A DNA stretch of 64,000 nucleotides from [Synechococcus] sp. NIES-970 (GTDB taxonomy: Bacteria > Cyanobacteriota > Cyanobacteriia > Cyanobacteriales > MRBY01), in NCBI GenBank assembly GCA_002356215.1, contig AP017959.1:2310195-2374194 (forward strand). The letters are read 5' to 3'. Shown in pieces: positions 29,226 to 39,993 of the stretch. The position numbers and the translations under genes are program-made. The notes below the pieces were generated by a model, which was not told the DNA's origin, did no database searches, and worked only from the letters and a program-made list of their open reading frames with translations. Numbering within the stretch: the first letter of the stretch is position 1; every line of letters starts with the position of its first letter.

Positions 29226-30275
29226 GTGGGTTTATTCAGTCGCTTTTCATTTTCACGGGATATGGGTATCGATCTCGGTACTGCCAATACCCTTGTATAT
29301 GTTTCTGGCAAAGGCATCGTCCTCCAGGAACCCTCTGTTGTCGCTATCAATAAAGTTAATCAAGAGGTCCTCGCCGTTGGCCTAGAAGCGAAGCGGATGC
29401 TCGGGCGGACTCCCGATAATGTGATTGCGATTCGTCCCCTGCGGGATGGGGTCATCGCTGACTTTGATACCGCTGAAGCGATGCTCAAGCATTTCATTAA
29501 ACGCGTCCACGACAATCGTAATCCCCTCGTCCGCCCCCGGATGGTTATTGGCATTCCCAGTGGGGTCACTGGTGTAGAACGACGGGCTGTAGAAGAAGCC
29601 GCTAAAGAAGCCGGGGCCAGTGAAGTTTATCTGATCGACGAACCCGTAGCTGCCGCCATTGGCGCTGGTCTCCCTGTTTCCGAACCCACCGGTAACATGA
29701 TCATCGACATTGGTGGAGGCACAACGGAAGTAGCCGTCCTGAGCTTACAGGGCACTGTGCTGAGTGAATCAGTCCGGGTTGCTGGGGATGAACTGAGCGA
29801 TTCGATCATGCTCTACATGAAGAAGGTACATAACCTCGTTGTCGGGGAGCGTACTGCCGAAGATATTAAGATCCAATTGGGGTCAGCTTACCCGACCGAT
29901 GCCGAAGAGCCCATCATGGAAGTCCGAGGTTTACATCTTCTTTCTGGGTTACCCCGCACCGTGACGATCAAAGCACCAGAAATTCGCGAAAGCATGTCGG
30001 AGCCCCTATCGATTATTGTAGAAGCGGTAAAACGGACCCTAGAGCGAATTCCCCCAGAATTGGCCGCTGATATTATCGACCGAGGCATTATGCTAGCGGG
30101 TGGTGGAGCACTCCTTAAAGGACTAGATACCCTTATTAGCCATGAAACGGGGATTGTCACCCATGTGGCTGACAATGCTGAGAGTTGTGTTGCCCTGGGC
30201 ACTGGCCGGGTCTTAGAAAACTTTAAGGACAAGGACATGGAGCGGGTTTTCAAAAGTCACACCCGATATGAGTAA
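29226..30275 (+). CDS. mreB: Rod shape-determining protein MreB
   Basis: 349 residues beginning at a GTG. Actin-fold nucleotide motifs are present: MGIDLGTANTLVYV (phosphate 1), DIGGGTTEVAV (phosphate 2) and MLAGGGALLKGL (adenosine). An N-terminal Phe-rich amphipathic stretch (GLFSRFSFSRD) fits membrane attachment. MreB polymers organise wall synthesis and cell shape along the membrane. mreC and mreD follow directly, giving the classic order. A TATAAT sequence about 95 bases upstream (29128-29133) may be the promoter -10. HIP1 octamers are absent from this gene. Confidence 0.97.
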   Translation: MGLFSRFSFSRDMGIDLGTANTLVYVSGKGIVLQEPSVVAINKVNQEVLAVGLEAKRMLGRTPDNVIAIRPLRDGVIADFDTAEAMLKHFIKRVHDNRNPLVRPRMVIGIPSGVTGVERRAVEEAAKEAGASEVYLIDEPVAAAIGAGLPVSEPTGNMIIDIGGGTTEVAVLSLQGTVLSESVRVAGDELSDSIMLYMKKVHNLVVGERTAEDIKIQLGSAYPTDAEEPIMEVRGLHLLSGLPRTVTIKAPEIRESMSEPLSIIVEAVKRTLERIPPELAADIIDRGIMLAGGGALLKGLDTLISHETGIVTHVADNAESCVALGTGRVLENFKDKDMERVFKSHTRYE

Positions 30276-30308
30276 TATTAAGATGGCCTGCTTCGTCTTT
30301 CCGAGTGA

Positions 30309-31109
30309 ATGTTGATGTTCCGCCGCTGGTGGCAACGCTATGGAATCAGCCTCATCTTAGTTGGGGTTGGTCTCTCGGTGGCACTGTTTTTGCGTCAAAC
30401 CCAGGGGGGCGCAATCCAAGAATTTTATGGGCTCTTGTTTAATCGCCAGGGTAATTTGACTGAAGCAGAAACAGAAATTTTGCTCCAGAATAGTAAACTC
30501 CGGGAGCTTCAAAATCGTGTTGAGGAGCTGGAGGCTCAAAATCTTCAACTCCAAAATTTACTGGATTATCGCCAGGCTTCGATGGGAGAGGCGATCGCCG
30601 CTCCGGTCATTGGTCGTAGTGCTGATGCCTGGTGGCAACAAATCACCATCGGCCAGGGGAGCCAAGCCGGCATTAAAATCGGTGATACGGTGACTGGGGT
30701 GGGCGGTTTAGTCGGCCGGGTCGTGCAGGTGACCCCCCGCAGTAGTCGAGTTGCTTTGGTGAGTGATTTGAATCAACAGGTGGGTGTCATGCTCTCCCGG
30801 AGCCGCTTTCAAGGATACCTCAGAGGACAGAATGATCCGCTACAGGCTGAAATGATTTTCTACGAGAAAGTCCCTGATGTGGAGGTGGGGGACATGGTCA
30901 CCACTTCAAATTTAAGTACGTTGTACGCGCCAGGGATCCCCATTGGTCGCATCGCGGCGATCGACTTCAATGCTGGGCCGGCCCCAAGCGCGACGGTAGA
31001 GTTGACGGTTCCCCTTGGGTCTTTGGAGTGGGTTCTAGTCTCACCCTTTGAGGCAAAACCACTGAATTTTGAGCTACAACCGGAGCAGGATGTTTCGCAA
31101 ACTCCCTAA
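30309..31109 (+). CDS. mreC: Rod shape-determining protein MreC
   Basis: 266 residues. One N-terminal membrane segment (about 12-30), then a coiled coil (about 55-95: ETEILLQNSKLRELQNRVEE), then the two beta-barrel lobes of MreC with the typical PVIGRSADAWWQQITI and DLNQQVGVMLSRSR. It links MreB filaments inside to PBPs outside. The gene follows mreB by 33 bases and its end overlaps mreD by 20 bases. Confidence 0.95.
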   Translation: MLMFRRWWQRYGISLILVGVGLSVALFLRQTQGGAIQEFYGLLFNRQGNLTEAETEILLQNSKLRELQNRVEELEAQNLQLQNLLDYRQASMGEAIAAPVIGRSADAWWQQITIGQGSQAGIKIGDTVTGVGGLVGRVVQVTPRSSRVALVSDLNQQVGVMLSRSRFQGYLRGQNDPLQAEMIFYEKVPDVEVGDMVTTSNLSTLYAPGIPIGRIAAIDFNAGPAPSATVELTVPLGSLEWVLVSPFEAKPLNFELQPEQDVSQTP

Positions 31110-31632
31110 ATGGACTCTGCCCTGGCTAAACTATTTGGTGATTGCAGGCTCGATATTGCTCTGTGCTTGCCTGTTGATGCTGCGGATTCCGGGAATGAGT
31201 ATCCTTGGTCTCGGCCCCCAATGGCTGTTGATGTGGGTGATTGCCTGGAGTGTTAAACAGGAAACGCTCTATGCAATCTTAGGGGCGATCGCCGCGGCCT
31301 GGCTCCATGATAGTTTGATGATTACGACTCTTCCTTCCCACCTACCGGGCTTTGTGCTGGTGGCCTATTGTGTGTCCCGCTGGCGTCGTCAACGTTATTT
31401 TGAAGAAGACTTTATTATTTTGGCGCTGCTGGTTTTTGTCATGACCTTGGTGGCCGAGATGGTTATGGCTTGCCAATATCTTCTGTGGGGCCTTGGTGCT
31501 CCGGCCCTTCTCTGGAGGGAGTTTCAACAGATCGCTCTAACCACAGCTATCTTAAGTAGCCTCTGGACTCCTCTCCTTTGCACTCCCCTGGTGCGTTGGT
31601 GGAGCTATGTGAGAATGCCAGAAAAACAATAG
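31090..31632 (+). CDS. mreD: Rod shape-determining protein MreD
   Basis: 180 residues with about five membrane segments, as for MreD. Sequence conservation in this family is low, so position after mreB-mreC carries much of the call. The ATG chosen has GGAGCAGG just upstream and overlaps the end of mreC by 20 bases, suggesting translational coupling; a TTG seven codons earlier is less likely. The 3' end overlaps that of the convergent HAD gene by 28 bases. Confidence 0.87.
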   Translation: MFRKLPKWTLPWLNYLVIAGSILLCACLLMLRIPGMSILGLGPQWLLMWVIAWSVKQETLYAILGAIAAAWLHDSLMITTLPSHLPGFVLVAYCVSRWRRQRYFEEDFIILALLVFVMTLVAEMVMACQYLLWGLGAPALLWREFQQIALTTAILSSLWTPLLCTPLVRWWSYVRMPEKQ

Positions 31633-32435
31633 TGATGATGCCGTTGTGCCTGGGACGGGCGTTGACATTCCAGGAGAAAATGGGCCACAGAAAGAAGATC
31701 GCTGCAGCAGTGTTCCGGCTGATAACCTTCGAGGGTAGAGAGATCGCGAATACCACAGGTCACGGCAATGGCGGCGATTTTCATATTTTTAGCAGCCACA
31801 ATATCAGCTTCGGTGTCACCGACCATCAGCCACTGATCGCTCACTTCTCCCTGTTCGGCGATCGCCTGTTTCAGTAAAGCCGTTTTTGCCTCAGCATTAT
31901 TGAGATAGGCTGTCTGGTGATTATCACTCCCATAGATACCACTGAATAGCCGTCTAAGACCATACTGGTCAAGCATCTTACAAACCTGCTGTTTTTCCCG
32001 GAGAGTGACCAATACCAACTTTACCCCGTAGGAATGGAGCAGCCCCAGGGACCAGTTAACGCCGCCCTGCATTTTGTCTAAATGGAGGAGGGTCGCATCA
32101 TTGACGATCGCCCGGACATGGTCGAGGAAAAAAGTAATCTGTTCTTCCTGGAGCCCCGATTGGATCGCAATCTCAATGTCACTGACCCGTTGGCGTTTCA
32201 TTTGCCAAAACTGGTCTTTACTGAGGCATTTGAGGGGGACTGCCTGTCCTTGGTGAGCATAGATCTGTTGGGTATGCTGAAGAGCGGCCCGATAAGTGCC
32301 ATAGTACCGCTCTGAGACATCTACCAAAGGCCCATCAAAATCGCAAAACATCGTTAATTTAAGGCGTCTTGCATTGGGGGACTTGGCTGTTTGAAAGCGG
32401 GCAGCGGTTCTGTGGAACAAGCCTGGGATACTCAT
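31605..32435 (-). CDS. HAD-superfamily hydrolase
   Basis: 276 residues. The four HAD motifs are in order: FCDFDGPLVD (nucleophile Asp32, acid/base Asp34), LVTLRE, a Lys in the AEAKTALLKQ region, and VGDTEADIVAA. A helical cap of about 90 residues lies between motifs I and II, as in phosphoglycolate-phosphatase-like members. The substrate cannot be read from sequence. The first 27 residues are rich in basic residues and may not be part of the fold. The tail is His-rich (AQRHHHY). Confidence 0.82.
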   Translation of the reverse strand: MSIPGLFHRTAARFQTAKSPNARRLKLTMFCDFDGPLVDVSERYYGTYRAALQHTQQIYAHQGQAVPLKCLSKDQFWQMKRQRVSDIEIAIQSGLQEEQITFFLDHVRAIVNDATLLHLDKMQGGVNWSLGLLHSYGVKLVLVTLREKQQVCKMLDQYGLRRLFSGIYGSDNHQTAYLNNAEAKTALLKQAIAEQGEVSDQWLMVGDTEADIVAAKNMKIAAIAVTCGIRDLSTLEGYQPEHCCSDLLSVAHFLLECQRPSQAQRHHHYCFSGILT

Positions 32436-32747
32436 GGTACTTCTGTGTCAATGCTCTATCTTTAGCATGATTTACTTTTGTGCTTTGGTTGTCTACATCA
32501 CACATTTATTCGCGATGTACGGACTTGGCTACAAATTTGAATAACTTACTTAAACTTTCTTTACAATAGCAAATTTTTATTGGAATAGACCCAAACAAAA
32601 ACCCAGGAACGATGAAAAAATCAGGGATAGGTGATAAAGGATGCTGAAGAGTCTGGGTAATTGCCTCAGCTGACAGTTGCTGGAGTCACTGTCCCAAGGA
32701 ATGCCACAATAAACAGAGAATTTTTGAGCAACAAAGGCCTAAACACG
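32436..32747. other. Gene-free interval between two divergent genes
   Basis: 312 bases that separate the HAD gene (leftward) from a small membrane protein (rightward). It is AT-rich with a TTTACAAT octamer at 32568-32575 and no second half-site. The only frames are short and lack ribosome-binding sites. It probably holds both promoters. Confidence 0.5.
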
Positions 32748-33155
32748 ATGGATCAACTAGAAAAACTGATTAAGCTTGCGGAAGACCAATTGGTCGAATA
32801 CAGTACCGACGCCCGCAAGATTGAAAAGTTGCGCCGTAAATTTGCGTTTATGCTCAATCCCAGACAACGGGAGATGGTCAAACAAGAGCTTTTAGAGCAG
32901 ATTCCCCAGGGCTTTCTCGGAAAAGTAATGTTGGAAAATCGTCAAACGGTGGCTCTACCGTTCTGGGGCATTGCAGGCTTGGGATTATTGTTTGGGATTT
33001 CACTCCAACAGCCTTTGGACTTTCTTGCGCCGGCGATCGCCATTCCCGCCGCCATTCAGATCCAACGCTGGGGCTGGCAGTTAGAAGCAAAAAATCTTGT
33101 CCTCAAAACCATTGAAGATCTTGAGGCCCGCGCCAACAACCCCACCGAATCCTAG
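32748..33155 (+). CDS. Small conserved-looking membrane protein, unknown function
   Basis: 135 residues from the ATG beginning MDQLEKLIK; the frame is open 29 codons upstream without similarity to anything. An N-terminal helical part rich in charged residues (LEKLIKLAEDQL, KIEKLRRKFAFML) is followed by two close hydrophobic segments (about 68-100: LPFWGIAGLGLLFGI and LAPAIAIPAAIQI) and a short helical end. It may be a hairpin membrane protein. I do not recognise the family. Confidence 0.65.
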   Translation: MDQLEKLIKLAEDQLVEYSTDARKIEKLRRKFAFMLNPRQREMVKQELLEQIPQGFLGKVMLENRQTVALPFWGIAGLGLLFGISLQQPLDFLAPAIAIPAAIQIQRWGWQLEAKNLVLKTIEDLEARANNPTES

Positions 33156-33163
33156 GCATTGAG

Positions 33164-33739
33164 TTAGATAAATCCATACTCACTCGTGTCTAGGCTTGTG
33201 CCACGGTACAGATCTGCCACAGGGATTTCCAACTGAATACTGGTTAAGAACAAAGTATCTAAGTGGAGATAAATGTGACGGCTCCACCCCTGGGGCGATC
33301 GCCGCCAGATTTCAACTTCCTGATGGGTTTGAGCGATCAGAACATATTCCTCAAAGGTGTCAATTTTCTGGTAATCCTGGAATTTCTCTATGCGGTCAAA
33401 GGTTGCGGTGGCTGGGGATAAAACTTCGGCAATCAGCTTCGGAAATTGCTTGACATAACGATTTTGGCGATCGCGCGGATCACAAGTTACAAAGGCATCG
33501 GGATAATAAAAAAACTGGTCCGCATAGTTCACCTTGACATCCCCGGCAAAAAAGCGACAAGCATTGTCTCGGAGGTGGAGATTGAGAGCAGTCAAAAAAT
33601 TAATGGCGATGCGACTGTGGTCATCGCTACCACCCGCCATGGCATAAACCAAACCCTGACGATATTCATGACGAATGGTGCTTTGGGCCTCAAGTTCGAG
33701 GTATTCCTGGGGTGAAAAACCACTCGGCAGAGCAATCAT
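33164..33739 (-). CDS. Uma2 family (DUF820) putative endonuclease
   Basis: 191 residues from the ATG beginning MIALPSGF; a TTG 15 codons upstream is possible. The PD-(D/E)xK-like pattern of this family is visible: an N-terminal LELEAQSTIRHEYRQGLVYAM, then YYPDAFVTCD (metal-binding Asp), LIAEVLSPATATFDRIEKFQDYQ with the E and K positions. Uma2 genes occur in many copies in cyanobacterial genomes and their biological role is not established. The start region is close to menD, which is divergent. Confidence 0.83.
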   Translation of the reverse strand: MIALPSGFSPQEYLELEAQSTIRHEYRQGLVYAMAGGSDDHSRIAINFLTALNLHLRDNACRFFAGDVKVNYADQFFYYPDAFVTCDPRDRQNRYVKQFPKLIAEVLSPATATFDRIEKFQDYQKIDTFEEYVLIAQTHQEVEIWRRSPQGWSRHIYLHLDTLFLTSIQLEIPVADLYRGTSLDTSEYGFI

Positions 33740-33811
33740 GGCAAAAAGACCGAAAATCAGTGATTTAATTTTAGCTTGGGGCAATTGTCAGAAAGTCCGG
33801 GGCCGCTTGGA

Positions 33812-35554
33812 ATGGATTTAAATTTTAGTAACCTTAATAATTTGTGGGCGAGTGTGCTGATCGAAACCCTCGCTCGTTTGGGGTTGCAGGCGGCGGTAAT
33901 CTGTCCAGGGTCGCGCTCAACGCCCCTCACCGTTGCCCTGGCCCGTCATTCTCAAATTAAAACAATCCCGATTTTAGATGAACGGTCGGCGGCCTTTTTT
34001 GCCCTCGGTTTAGCGAAAAGTTCCGGCCTGCCTACGGTTTTGGTTTGTACTTCCGGGACGGCAGGGGCCAATTTTTATCCGGCGGTGATTGAAGCTTATC
34101 AAAGTGCGGTGCCTTTGATTATTTTCACAGGTGATCGCCCGCCGGAACTGCGGGATTGTCATTCCGGGCAAACCATTGATCAAATCAAGCTATTTGGGGA
34201 TTTTGCCCAGTGGTTTAGTGAGATGGCGACCCCTATTGCTTCGGTGGAAATGTTGCGTTACGCTCGGCAAACCATGGTGCAGGCTTGGCGGCGATCGCAG
34301 TTTCCCCAACAAGGTGTTGTCCATCTCAATTGCCCATTTCGAGACCCCCTCGCCCCCATCGATGATGGTTCCGTGCTGCACCTTAAAAATAAAATTACTG
34401 CGGATTTTTTTGCCGGGATTCAGCCCCAACCGAAGGCCGCATTTTCGACCGATATTCTCCCCATCGAGGTTTGGAAAAACTATTCTCGAGGCCTCATTAT
34501 TGCTGGGGTTGACGCGCCAGCAGATCCAGAAGGCTATTGTCAGGCGATCGCCCAACTGTCTGGCTATCTCAGTTTTCCGGTCTCAGCCGAAGCCCTGTCG
34601 CCCGTGCGCAACTATGCCCATTACTTCCCCCAGGGTTTGGTGACCACCTATGATTTTATGCTGCGGGATCAAGCCCTGGCCGAAGTCCTCCAGCCTGAAA
34701 TTGTGATCCAAATCGGGGCGTTACCTACCAGTAAAGTGCTCCGGGCCTGGCTCGAAAAACAGCAAGTTCAAACCTATATTTTGAGTGAGCGGGCTGATAA
34801 CGTTGATCCCCTCCATCGTCCCCACCAACATCTCGCTGTTAATCTGCGCTTTTTCAAGTATTTAGATATTTTTCCTGACAACCAAAAAGGCTTGGCTTAT
34901 TTTGGGCTATGGCAAACCCAGCAAAATAAAATTCAAAGTAAAATTGAGACAATTTTTCAAGAAGAAATAGAACTTCGGGAAGGGGCGATCGCCTACTATT
35001 TATCCCGTCATTTACCAGCGCAAACAGCCGTTTTTTTAGCAAATAGTATGGTGGTGCGTTATGCCGAATTTTTCTGGCAGTTAAATGCCAAACAGATTTT
35101 GCCCTACTTTAACCGAGGCGCCAATGGCATCGATGGCACCCTTTCAACGGCTTTAGGCATTGCTGAAAATCATTCTCCCTGTGTGCTATTGACTGGAGAT
35201 TTAGCCCTCCTACATGACATCAATGGATTTTTGACACTATCAAAATTCACCGGTTCCCTCACAATTATTGTTGTTAATAATCAGGGGGGCGGCATCTTTG
35301 AGATGTTGCCAATCGCCGCAGCACAGGATGTATTTGAAGACTATTTTGCAACGCCCCAAACTGTGCAATTTTCTAAACTGTGTGATTTGTATGGTGTTGC
35401 ATATCACAAAATTCAAACCAAAATAGATCTGATTCAAGCCTGTGAAAATTTGCCCTCTCAGGGTGTACAACTGCTAGAAATTACAACAGACCGTCACCAA
35501 GATATTGCGTGGCTAAAAAATCTGCTCCAAGGTTTTCAAATAACCAGAAATTAA
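33812..35554 (+). CDS. menD: MenD, SEPHCHC synthase (menaquinone/phylloquinone pathway)
   Basis: 580 residues from the chosen ATG. Thiamine-diphosphate enzyme with the N-terminal [16 protein letters not shown], the cofactor-activating Glu in [19 protein letters not shown], and the diphosphate-binding [13 protein letters not shown] near the C-terminus. It joins isochorismate and 2-oxoglutarate. In cyanobacteria the product is phylloquinone, used in photosystem I. A TTG 12 codons upstream is an alternative start. Its stop overlaps the stop of the convergent glgA. Confidence 0.94.
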   Translation: MDLNFSNLNNLWASVLIETLARLGLQAAVICPGSRSTPLTVALARHSQIKTIPILDERSAAFFALGLAKSSGLPTVLVCTSGTAGANFYPAVIEAYQSAVPLIIFTGDRPPELRDCHSGQTIDQIKLFGDFAQWFSEMATPIASVEMLRYARQTMVQAWRRSQFPQQGVVHLNCPFRDPLAPIDDGSVLHLKNKITADFFAGIQPQPKAAFSTDILPIEVWKNYSRGLIIAGVDAPADPEGYCQAIAQLSGYLSFPVSAEALSPVRNYAHYFPQGLVTTYDFMLRDQALAEVLQPEIVIQIGALPTSKVLRAWLEKQQVQTYILSERADNVDPLHRPHQHLAVNLRFFKYLDIFPDNQKGLAYFGLWQTQQNKIQSKIETIFQEEIELREGAIAYYLSRHLPAQTAVFLANSMVVRYAEFFWQLNAKQILPYFNRGANGIDGTLSTALGIAENHSPCVLLTGDLALLHDINGFLTLSKFTGSLTIIVVNNQGGGIFEMLPIAAAQDVFEDYFATPQTVQFSKLCDLYGVAYHKIQTKIDLIQACENLPSQGVQLLEITTDRHQDIAWLKNLLQGFQITRN

Positions 35555-36987
35555 ATGGCGTGCTTTTCGACTAAATAAGTGATTTTTTCAGCTTCATCAG
35601 TCGTGAGTTCTGGTGCTTCTCGGATACTTTGGCGATACATTTTCAGATATTCTCCAGCGGATTTGTACCAACTGAAGTCATGGCTCATGCCCCGCTTTTG
35701 CAGCTCGGCCCAATCTTTTTTGTAGCGGAAACTTTCCCAAGCCCGCACCATGCAAGTGTACATATCTAGGGGTTCGTAGCGGTCAAAGCTAAAGCCTGTA
35801 CCCGTTTGGGTAATGGGGTCATGGAAGGCAACGGTATCGACTAGGCCCCCGGTGCGGCGCACAATGGGCACGGAGCCATAGCGCATTGCCATCATTTGGC
35901 TAATGCCACAGGGCTCAAAGCGAGACGGCATCAGGAAGACGTCGGAGCCAGCATAGATCCGACGGGACAGGGCATCGTTGTAGAGCAGTTGCACAGACAT
36001 CCGTCCCTTGAAGCGGTAGGCCGTTTGCCACAGTTGCGTTTCATAATGGCGATCGCCTGTGCCGAGAACAATTAACTGGGCATCGGTGTAGGCCATAAAC
36101 TGCTCCAGAATATTCAGCAGCAGATCAATACCTTTTTGTTCCACCAGGCGGGTCACCATCGCCATGAGGAATGCATTTTTATTGACCTCTAGGCCCGTTT
36201 CTTCCTGGATAGCAACCTTGTTGGCGGCGCGGTCTTCTAGGTTTGTGGTCGAAAATTGTTTGATCAAGGCTTGGTCATTGGACGGATTGAACAGCTCCAC
36301 ATCAATGCCATTAACGATGCCGCGACTCTTGCCGCTGATCCAAGACAAGAGCCCTTCGAGTTTTTCACCATAGACTTTTGTTTGAATTTGCTGGGCATAG
36401 GTGGGGGAGACGGTATTCACCTGGTCAGCGAACATCAGCGCTGAGGCCATCACATTGTCACCTTCCATATACCAGGGGCACCAGGTATTGCGTTCCAAAA
36501 AGCCGCGCCAAGGCCCTTGGTAAGCCAAATTATGAATCGTGAAAACAGTGCTGATATCGGGGGACTGGTGCATCCACACCGGAATCATCCCCGTGTGCCA
36601 ATCGTGACAATGGGCGATCTGCGGCTTCCAATGATTCCACATAAATTCAGCGGCCCCATTCGCAAAGAAGGTGAAGCGCCAGAATTCATCTTGGCCTCCA
36701 TAAATTTGTCGCCCATCAAAGGCCGGATGACCAAACAAATATAGGGGCACATCGGTACCAGGCAGCACTGTTTCATAAACAGCAAAATCATTAAACATGG
36801 CGGTGCCGCGCCATACGGGTTCTGCTGGGATATCGAGCTTGTCGTTGAGGAAGCCGTAATAGGGCAAAAAAATCCGCGCATCATGTCCCAACTGCCGGAG
36901 CACCTTGGGCAGAGAACCGACCACATCCCCCATTCCTCCTGCTTTCGCGACAGGGGCGGCTTCGGCAGAAACAAACAGAATACGCAT
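35551..36987 (-). CDS. glgA: Glycogen synthase GlgA (ADP-glucose type)
   Basis: 478 residues. The N-terminal KAGGMGDV (Lys15) binds ADP-glucose; the C-terminal part has the family 5 glycosyltransferase motif [18 protein letters not shown]. It elongates alpha-1,4-glucan, using photosynthetic carbon for storage. Cyanobacteria often have two glgA genes; which of them this is cannot be told here. The first part of the interval toward the next gene is AT-rich and no terminator is visible. Confidence 0.95.
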   Translation of the reverse strand: MRILFVSAEAAPVAKAGGMGDVVGSLPKVLRQLGHDARIFLPYYGFLNDKLDIPAEPVWRGTAMFNDFAVYETVLPGTDVPLYLFGHPAFDGRQIYGGQDEFWRFTFFANGAAEFMWNHWKPQIAHCHDWHTGMIPVWMHQSPDISTVFTIHNLAYQGPWRGFLERNTWCPWYMEGDNVMASALMFADQVNTVSPTYAQQIQTKVYGEKLEGLLSWISGKSRGIVNGIDVELFNPSNDQALIKQFSTTNLEDRAANKVAIQEETGLEVNKNAFLMAMVTRLVEQKGIDLLLNILEQFMAYTDAQLIVLGTGDRHYETQLWQTAYRFKGRMSVQLLYNDALSRRIYAGSDVFLMPSRFEPCGISQMMAMRYGSVPIVRRTGGLVDTVAFHDPITQTGTGFSFDRYEPLDMYTCMVRAWESFRYKKDWAELQKRGMSHDFSWYKSAGEYLKMYRQSIREAPELTTDEAEKITYLVEKHAI

Positions 36988-37056
36988 CGAATTTTCTCGT
37001 TAATTTTGAAGTTCTGTTAGAGCGTATCATTCTTTGAGGGATCCCAAGAACAAATC

Positions 37057-37905
37057 CTATCTGGGAAATTTGTCCTGGAGAAATGACGTAATTTTCCCTT
37101 GGTAGAGGGCTGGATTTTCGAGCATCGGGAAATGGCCCACCTGGGGAATTTCAACATATTGAAATCGGGGATTGAGGGCGATCGCCTTTTTTGCCATGGT
37201 CGCTGGGATAATCTGGTCTTTTTCCCCAGCGATGAGCAGGGTCGGGCAGGTAATGGCTTGAAACGCTTGGGGGAGACGCAGCACCATTTCTTCATTCACC
37301 GCAGCAACCAAGGTGCCAGCGGCGGCGCGATGATCCGCTTTTAAAAAATCATCGAGGAATTGCCCCCGGTCTGTTTGAGAAATCGGCTGGCTGAGAAAAC
37401 GGGCGATCGCCAAACGATCCATCCCCGGCACTAAGCGCAACCAGGGAAAACGCAAGCGCACCACCTGGCCGCCAATTTTCTGAAAGGTGGCGAACGCGCG
37501 GGCGTCATATTCAAACACACCGCTGCAGTTGAGAATTAGCCGTTCGACCTGCTCAGGAAACTGCGCTGTAAATAGCGCGGCAATCGAAGCTCCCATGGAA
37601 TGGGCATTAAGAACAATTTTTTCGGTGATGTCTAACTTTTCTAACAGGGCTGCAAGATCGAGAACATATTCCCCCAGGTCATATTGGCCATCGTAGTCCA
37701 TGGGCAAAACAGACTGGCCAAAACCGCGCAAGTCATAGAGCAAGCAGTTGAAATGAGCCCGCAAACTTTGGGCTGTACTGCGCCAATAGTGGCTGGAGCC
37801 GCCCCAACCATGGACAAAAACCAGCACGGGTTTTCGCGGGTCGCGCTCCCCCTGACAGATCCATTCGTAATAATGGGGGACTCCCCGCACCTGGGCGATC
37901 GCCAT
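37057..37905 (-). CDS. Alpha/beta-fold hydrolase
   Basis: 282 residues. Oxyanion-hole motif HGWGGSSHYW, nucleophile elbow AHSMGAS (Ser103, with Ala in place of the first Gly of GxSxG), an acid in the GEKDQII region and the catalytic His in QVGHFPMLENP. It resembles C-C bond hydrolases and haloperoxidase-like esterases; the substrate is unknown. The start lies 18 bases after the clpX stop, so it is probably the third gene of clpP-clpX. Confidence 0.85.
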   Translation of the reverse strand: MAIAQVRGVPHYYEWICQGERDPRKPVLVFVHGWGGSSHYWRSTAQSLRAHFNCLLYDLRGFGQSVLPMDYDGQYDLGEYVLDLAALLEKLDITEKIVLNAHSMGASIAALFTAQFPEQVERLILNCSGVFEYDARAFATFQKIGGQVVRLRFPWLRLVPGMDRLAIARFLSQPISQTDRGQFLDDFLKADHRAAAGTLVAAVNEEMVLRLPQAFQAITCPTLLIAGEKDQIIPATMAKKAIALNPRFQYVEIPQVGHFPMLENPALYQGKITSFLQDKFPR

Positions 37906-37923
37906 TTTAGATCAGGACAAATT

Positions 37924-39264
37924 CTAGGCAGATTCCGGCTTTGGCAGGGAAGACGGATGGAGCAAAAGCTCGGCGGTAGAACGCTTTTCGACCATCTCCG
38001 GCGTAATTGTGCAGCGGTGGACATCCTTGCGGGAAGGCAGCTCGTACATCACATCCAGCATCAATTCTTCCACAATGCCCCGCAGCGCCCTAGCGCCGGT
38101 TTTGCGGCGGTAGGCTTCCTGGGCGATCGCCCGGATGGCCGTCGGTTCAAACTCCAGCTGCACACTGTCCATCTTCAGCAGCTTTTTGTATTGCTTGACG
38201 AGGGCATTTTTGGGCTGGGTCAAAATTTCTACCAGGGCTTCCTCATCCAATGGCGTCAGGGAAGCAATCACCGGGATTCGTCCAATAAACTCGGGAATCA
38301 TCCCATATTTGACGAGATCTTCGGGGGCCATGTGTTGGAGTAACTCAGCCGTGCGTTGATCCTTGGCGTTTCCTTCCTCTCCGGGCCGCACAAAGCCCAT
38401 ACTCTTTTTCCCGACCCGGCGCTCAATCACCTTCTCGAGGCCCACAAAAGCGCCACCACAAATAAAGAGAATATTGCGGGTATCGATCTGGATACAGTCT
38501 TGGTAGGGGTGTTTGCGGCCTCCCTGGGGTGGCACATTGGCGATCGTCCCTTCCAGCATCTTGAGGAGTGCCTGTTGCACCCCTTCCCCAGACACGTCCC
38601 GGGTAATCGAAGGATTTTCGCTCTTGCGGGAAATTTTATCGATTTCGTCAATGTAAATGATGCCTCGCTGGGCTTCTTCCACATCTAAATCGGCCACTTG
38701 CAGGAGGCGCAGGAGGATATTTTCCACATCTTCCCCCACATAACCGGCTTCTGTGAGGGTCGTCGCGTCAGCTACGGCAAAGGGCACATCAAGGATCTTC
38801 GCCAGGGTCTGGGCGAGGAGGGTTTTGCCGCACCCCGTCGGCCCGATCAGCAGAATATTAGATTTGTGCAGCTCGATGCCATCGGCCACAGGATTTACAT
38901 CGTCTTCCTGGAGGAGGCTCAGGCGTTTGTAGTGGTTATAGACGGCCACAGAAAGCACTTTTTTGGCTTCGTCTTGACCAATTACATGTTCATCAAGGTA
39001 ATGCTTAATTTCTCGGGGCTTGGGAATATCTTCAAAATTAATCTTTTCAGGGGGGGCTTTCTCCGGATTTTTGTTTGGCGATCGCCCCATACCCATGCCG
39101 CCCATTCCTCCGGCACTTTCCATGAGTTCTTCATCGAGAATCTCATTGCACAGCTCGACACATTCATCGCAAATGTAGACCCCTGGCCCAGCAATAAGCT
39201 TTCTGACCTGCTCTTGGGATTTGCCACAAAAGGAACATTTGAGATGGGAGTCGTATTTAGACAT
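37924..39264 (-). CDS. clpX: ATP-dependent protease ATPase subunit ClpX
   Basis: 446 residues. The N-terminal zinc-binding domain has Cys10, Cys13, Cys32 and Cys35. The AAA+ core shows the Walker A GPTGCGKT, Walker [11 protein letters not shown], the pore loop [11 protein letters not shown] and the IGF-equivalent region near KSMGFVRPG. ClpX unfolds substrates and feeds them to ClpP. Located 45 bases after clpP on the same strand, the usual pair. The protease set is relevant to nblA-driven phycobilisome breakdown, though ClpC is the partner shown for NblA. Confidence 0.97.
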   Translation of the reverse strand: MSKYDSHLKCSFCGKSQEQVRKLIAGPGVYICDECVELCNEILDEELMESAGGMGGMGMGRSPNKNPEKAPPEKINFEDIPKPREIKHYLDEHVIGQDEAKKVLSVAVYNHYKRLSLLQEDDVNPVADGIELHKSNILLIGPTGCGKTLLAQTLAKILDVPFAVADATTLTEAGYVGEDVENILLRLLQVADLDVEEAQRGIIYIDEIDKISRKSENPSITRDVSGEGVQQALLKMLEGTIANVPPQGGRKHPYQDCIQIDTRNILFICGGAFVGLEKVIERRVGKKSMGFVRPGEEGNAKDQRTAELLQHMAPEDLVKYGMIPEFIGRIPVIASLTPLDEEALVEILTQPKNALVKQYKKLLKMDSVQLEFEPTAIRAIAQEAYRRKTGARALRGIVEELMLDVMYELPSRKDVHRCTITPEMVEKRSTAELLLHPSSLPKPESA

Positions 39265-39309
39265 GGCTTTTATATGTCGGGCCTAGGAAATAGAATGGGC
39301 AGAGGGAAA

Positions 39310-39993
39310 TTAAGCAGTCGGAGGAGCGATGATTTGGTCGATTAAGCCATACCGACAGGCTTCTTCGGCAGACATATAAAAATCCCGCTCAGTATCTTCT
39401 GCCACCTTATCAAAGGGCTGACCAGTATGGCCGGCGATTAAGGTATTGAGTTTATCTTTAATGTAAAGAATTTCTTTGGCTTGAATTTCAATGTCCACTG
39501 CTTGGCCTTGGGCGCCCCCAAGGGGTTGGTGAATCATAATCCGGGAACTGGGGAGGGCCATCCGTTTTCCTTTTGTGCCCCCAGAGAGCAAAAAAGCCCC
39601 CATACTCGCGGCAATACCATAGCAAATCGTCACTACATTGGGACGAATTTGCTGCATGGTGTCGTAGATGGCCATCCCTGCATAAACAGAACCGCCGGGA
39701 GAATTGATGTAAAGTTGGATGTCTTTTTCGGCATCCTCGGCATCTAAAAACAGTAACTGAGCGACGACGGAATCGGCCACAGTGTCATCGATCGCCGTCC
39801 CCAAAAAGACGATCCGTTCCCGGAGGAGACGGGAATAAATATCAAAAGCTCGCTCTCCCATGCCGGATTGCTCGACAACCATCGGTACCACCGTTCCACC
39901 CATGGCGTAGGTGTAGGGAGCGGCTTGGCTAGAAAGGTCTTGGTAGGCAGTTGTTGATTGAACCATGGGGCTTGATGCTGAGTTTATTGGCAC
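39310..39993 (-). CDS. clpP: ATP-dependent Clp protease proteolytic subunit ClpP
   Basis: 227 residues. Catalytic triad residues: Ser130 in [10 protein letters not shown], His155 in IMIHQPLGG and an Asp near the C-terminus. An N-terminal extension of about 40 residues (Ser- and Thr-rich) precedes the mature ClpP fold and may be cut off. Cyanobacteria have several clpP genes; this is the one next to clpX. An ATG nine codons later is an alternative start. No terminator is seen before clpX. Confidence 0.95.
   Translation of the reverse strand: MPINSASSPMVQSTTAYQDLSSQAAPYTYAMGGTVVPMVVEQSGMGERAFDIYSRLLRERIVFLGTAIDDTVADSVVAQLLFLDAEDAEKDIQLYINSPGGSVYAGMAIYDTMQQIRPNVVTICYGIAASMGAFLLSGGTKGKRMALPSSRIMIHQPLGGAQGQAVDIEIQAKEILYIKDKLNTLIAGHTGQPFDKVAEDTERDFYMSAEEACRYGLIDQIIAPPTA

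Noticed and set aside
32467-32544. 25-residue hydrophobic peptide MIYFCALVVYITHLF and on, similar in size to small photosystem or cytochrome subunits
   Set aside because: No ribosome-binding site and no match to the small subunits I know (PetN, PetL, PetM, PsbM, PsaM).
37684-39345. Long plus-strand frames antisense to clpX and the hydrolase
   Set aside because: They follow from codon bias of the real minus-strand genes, which are strongly conserved.
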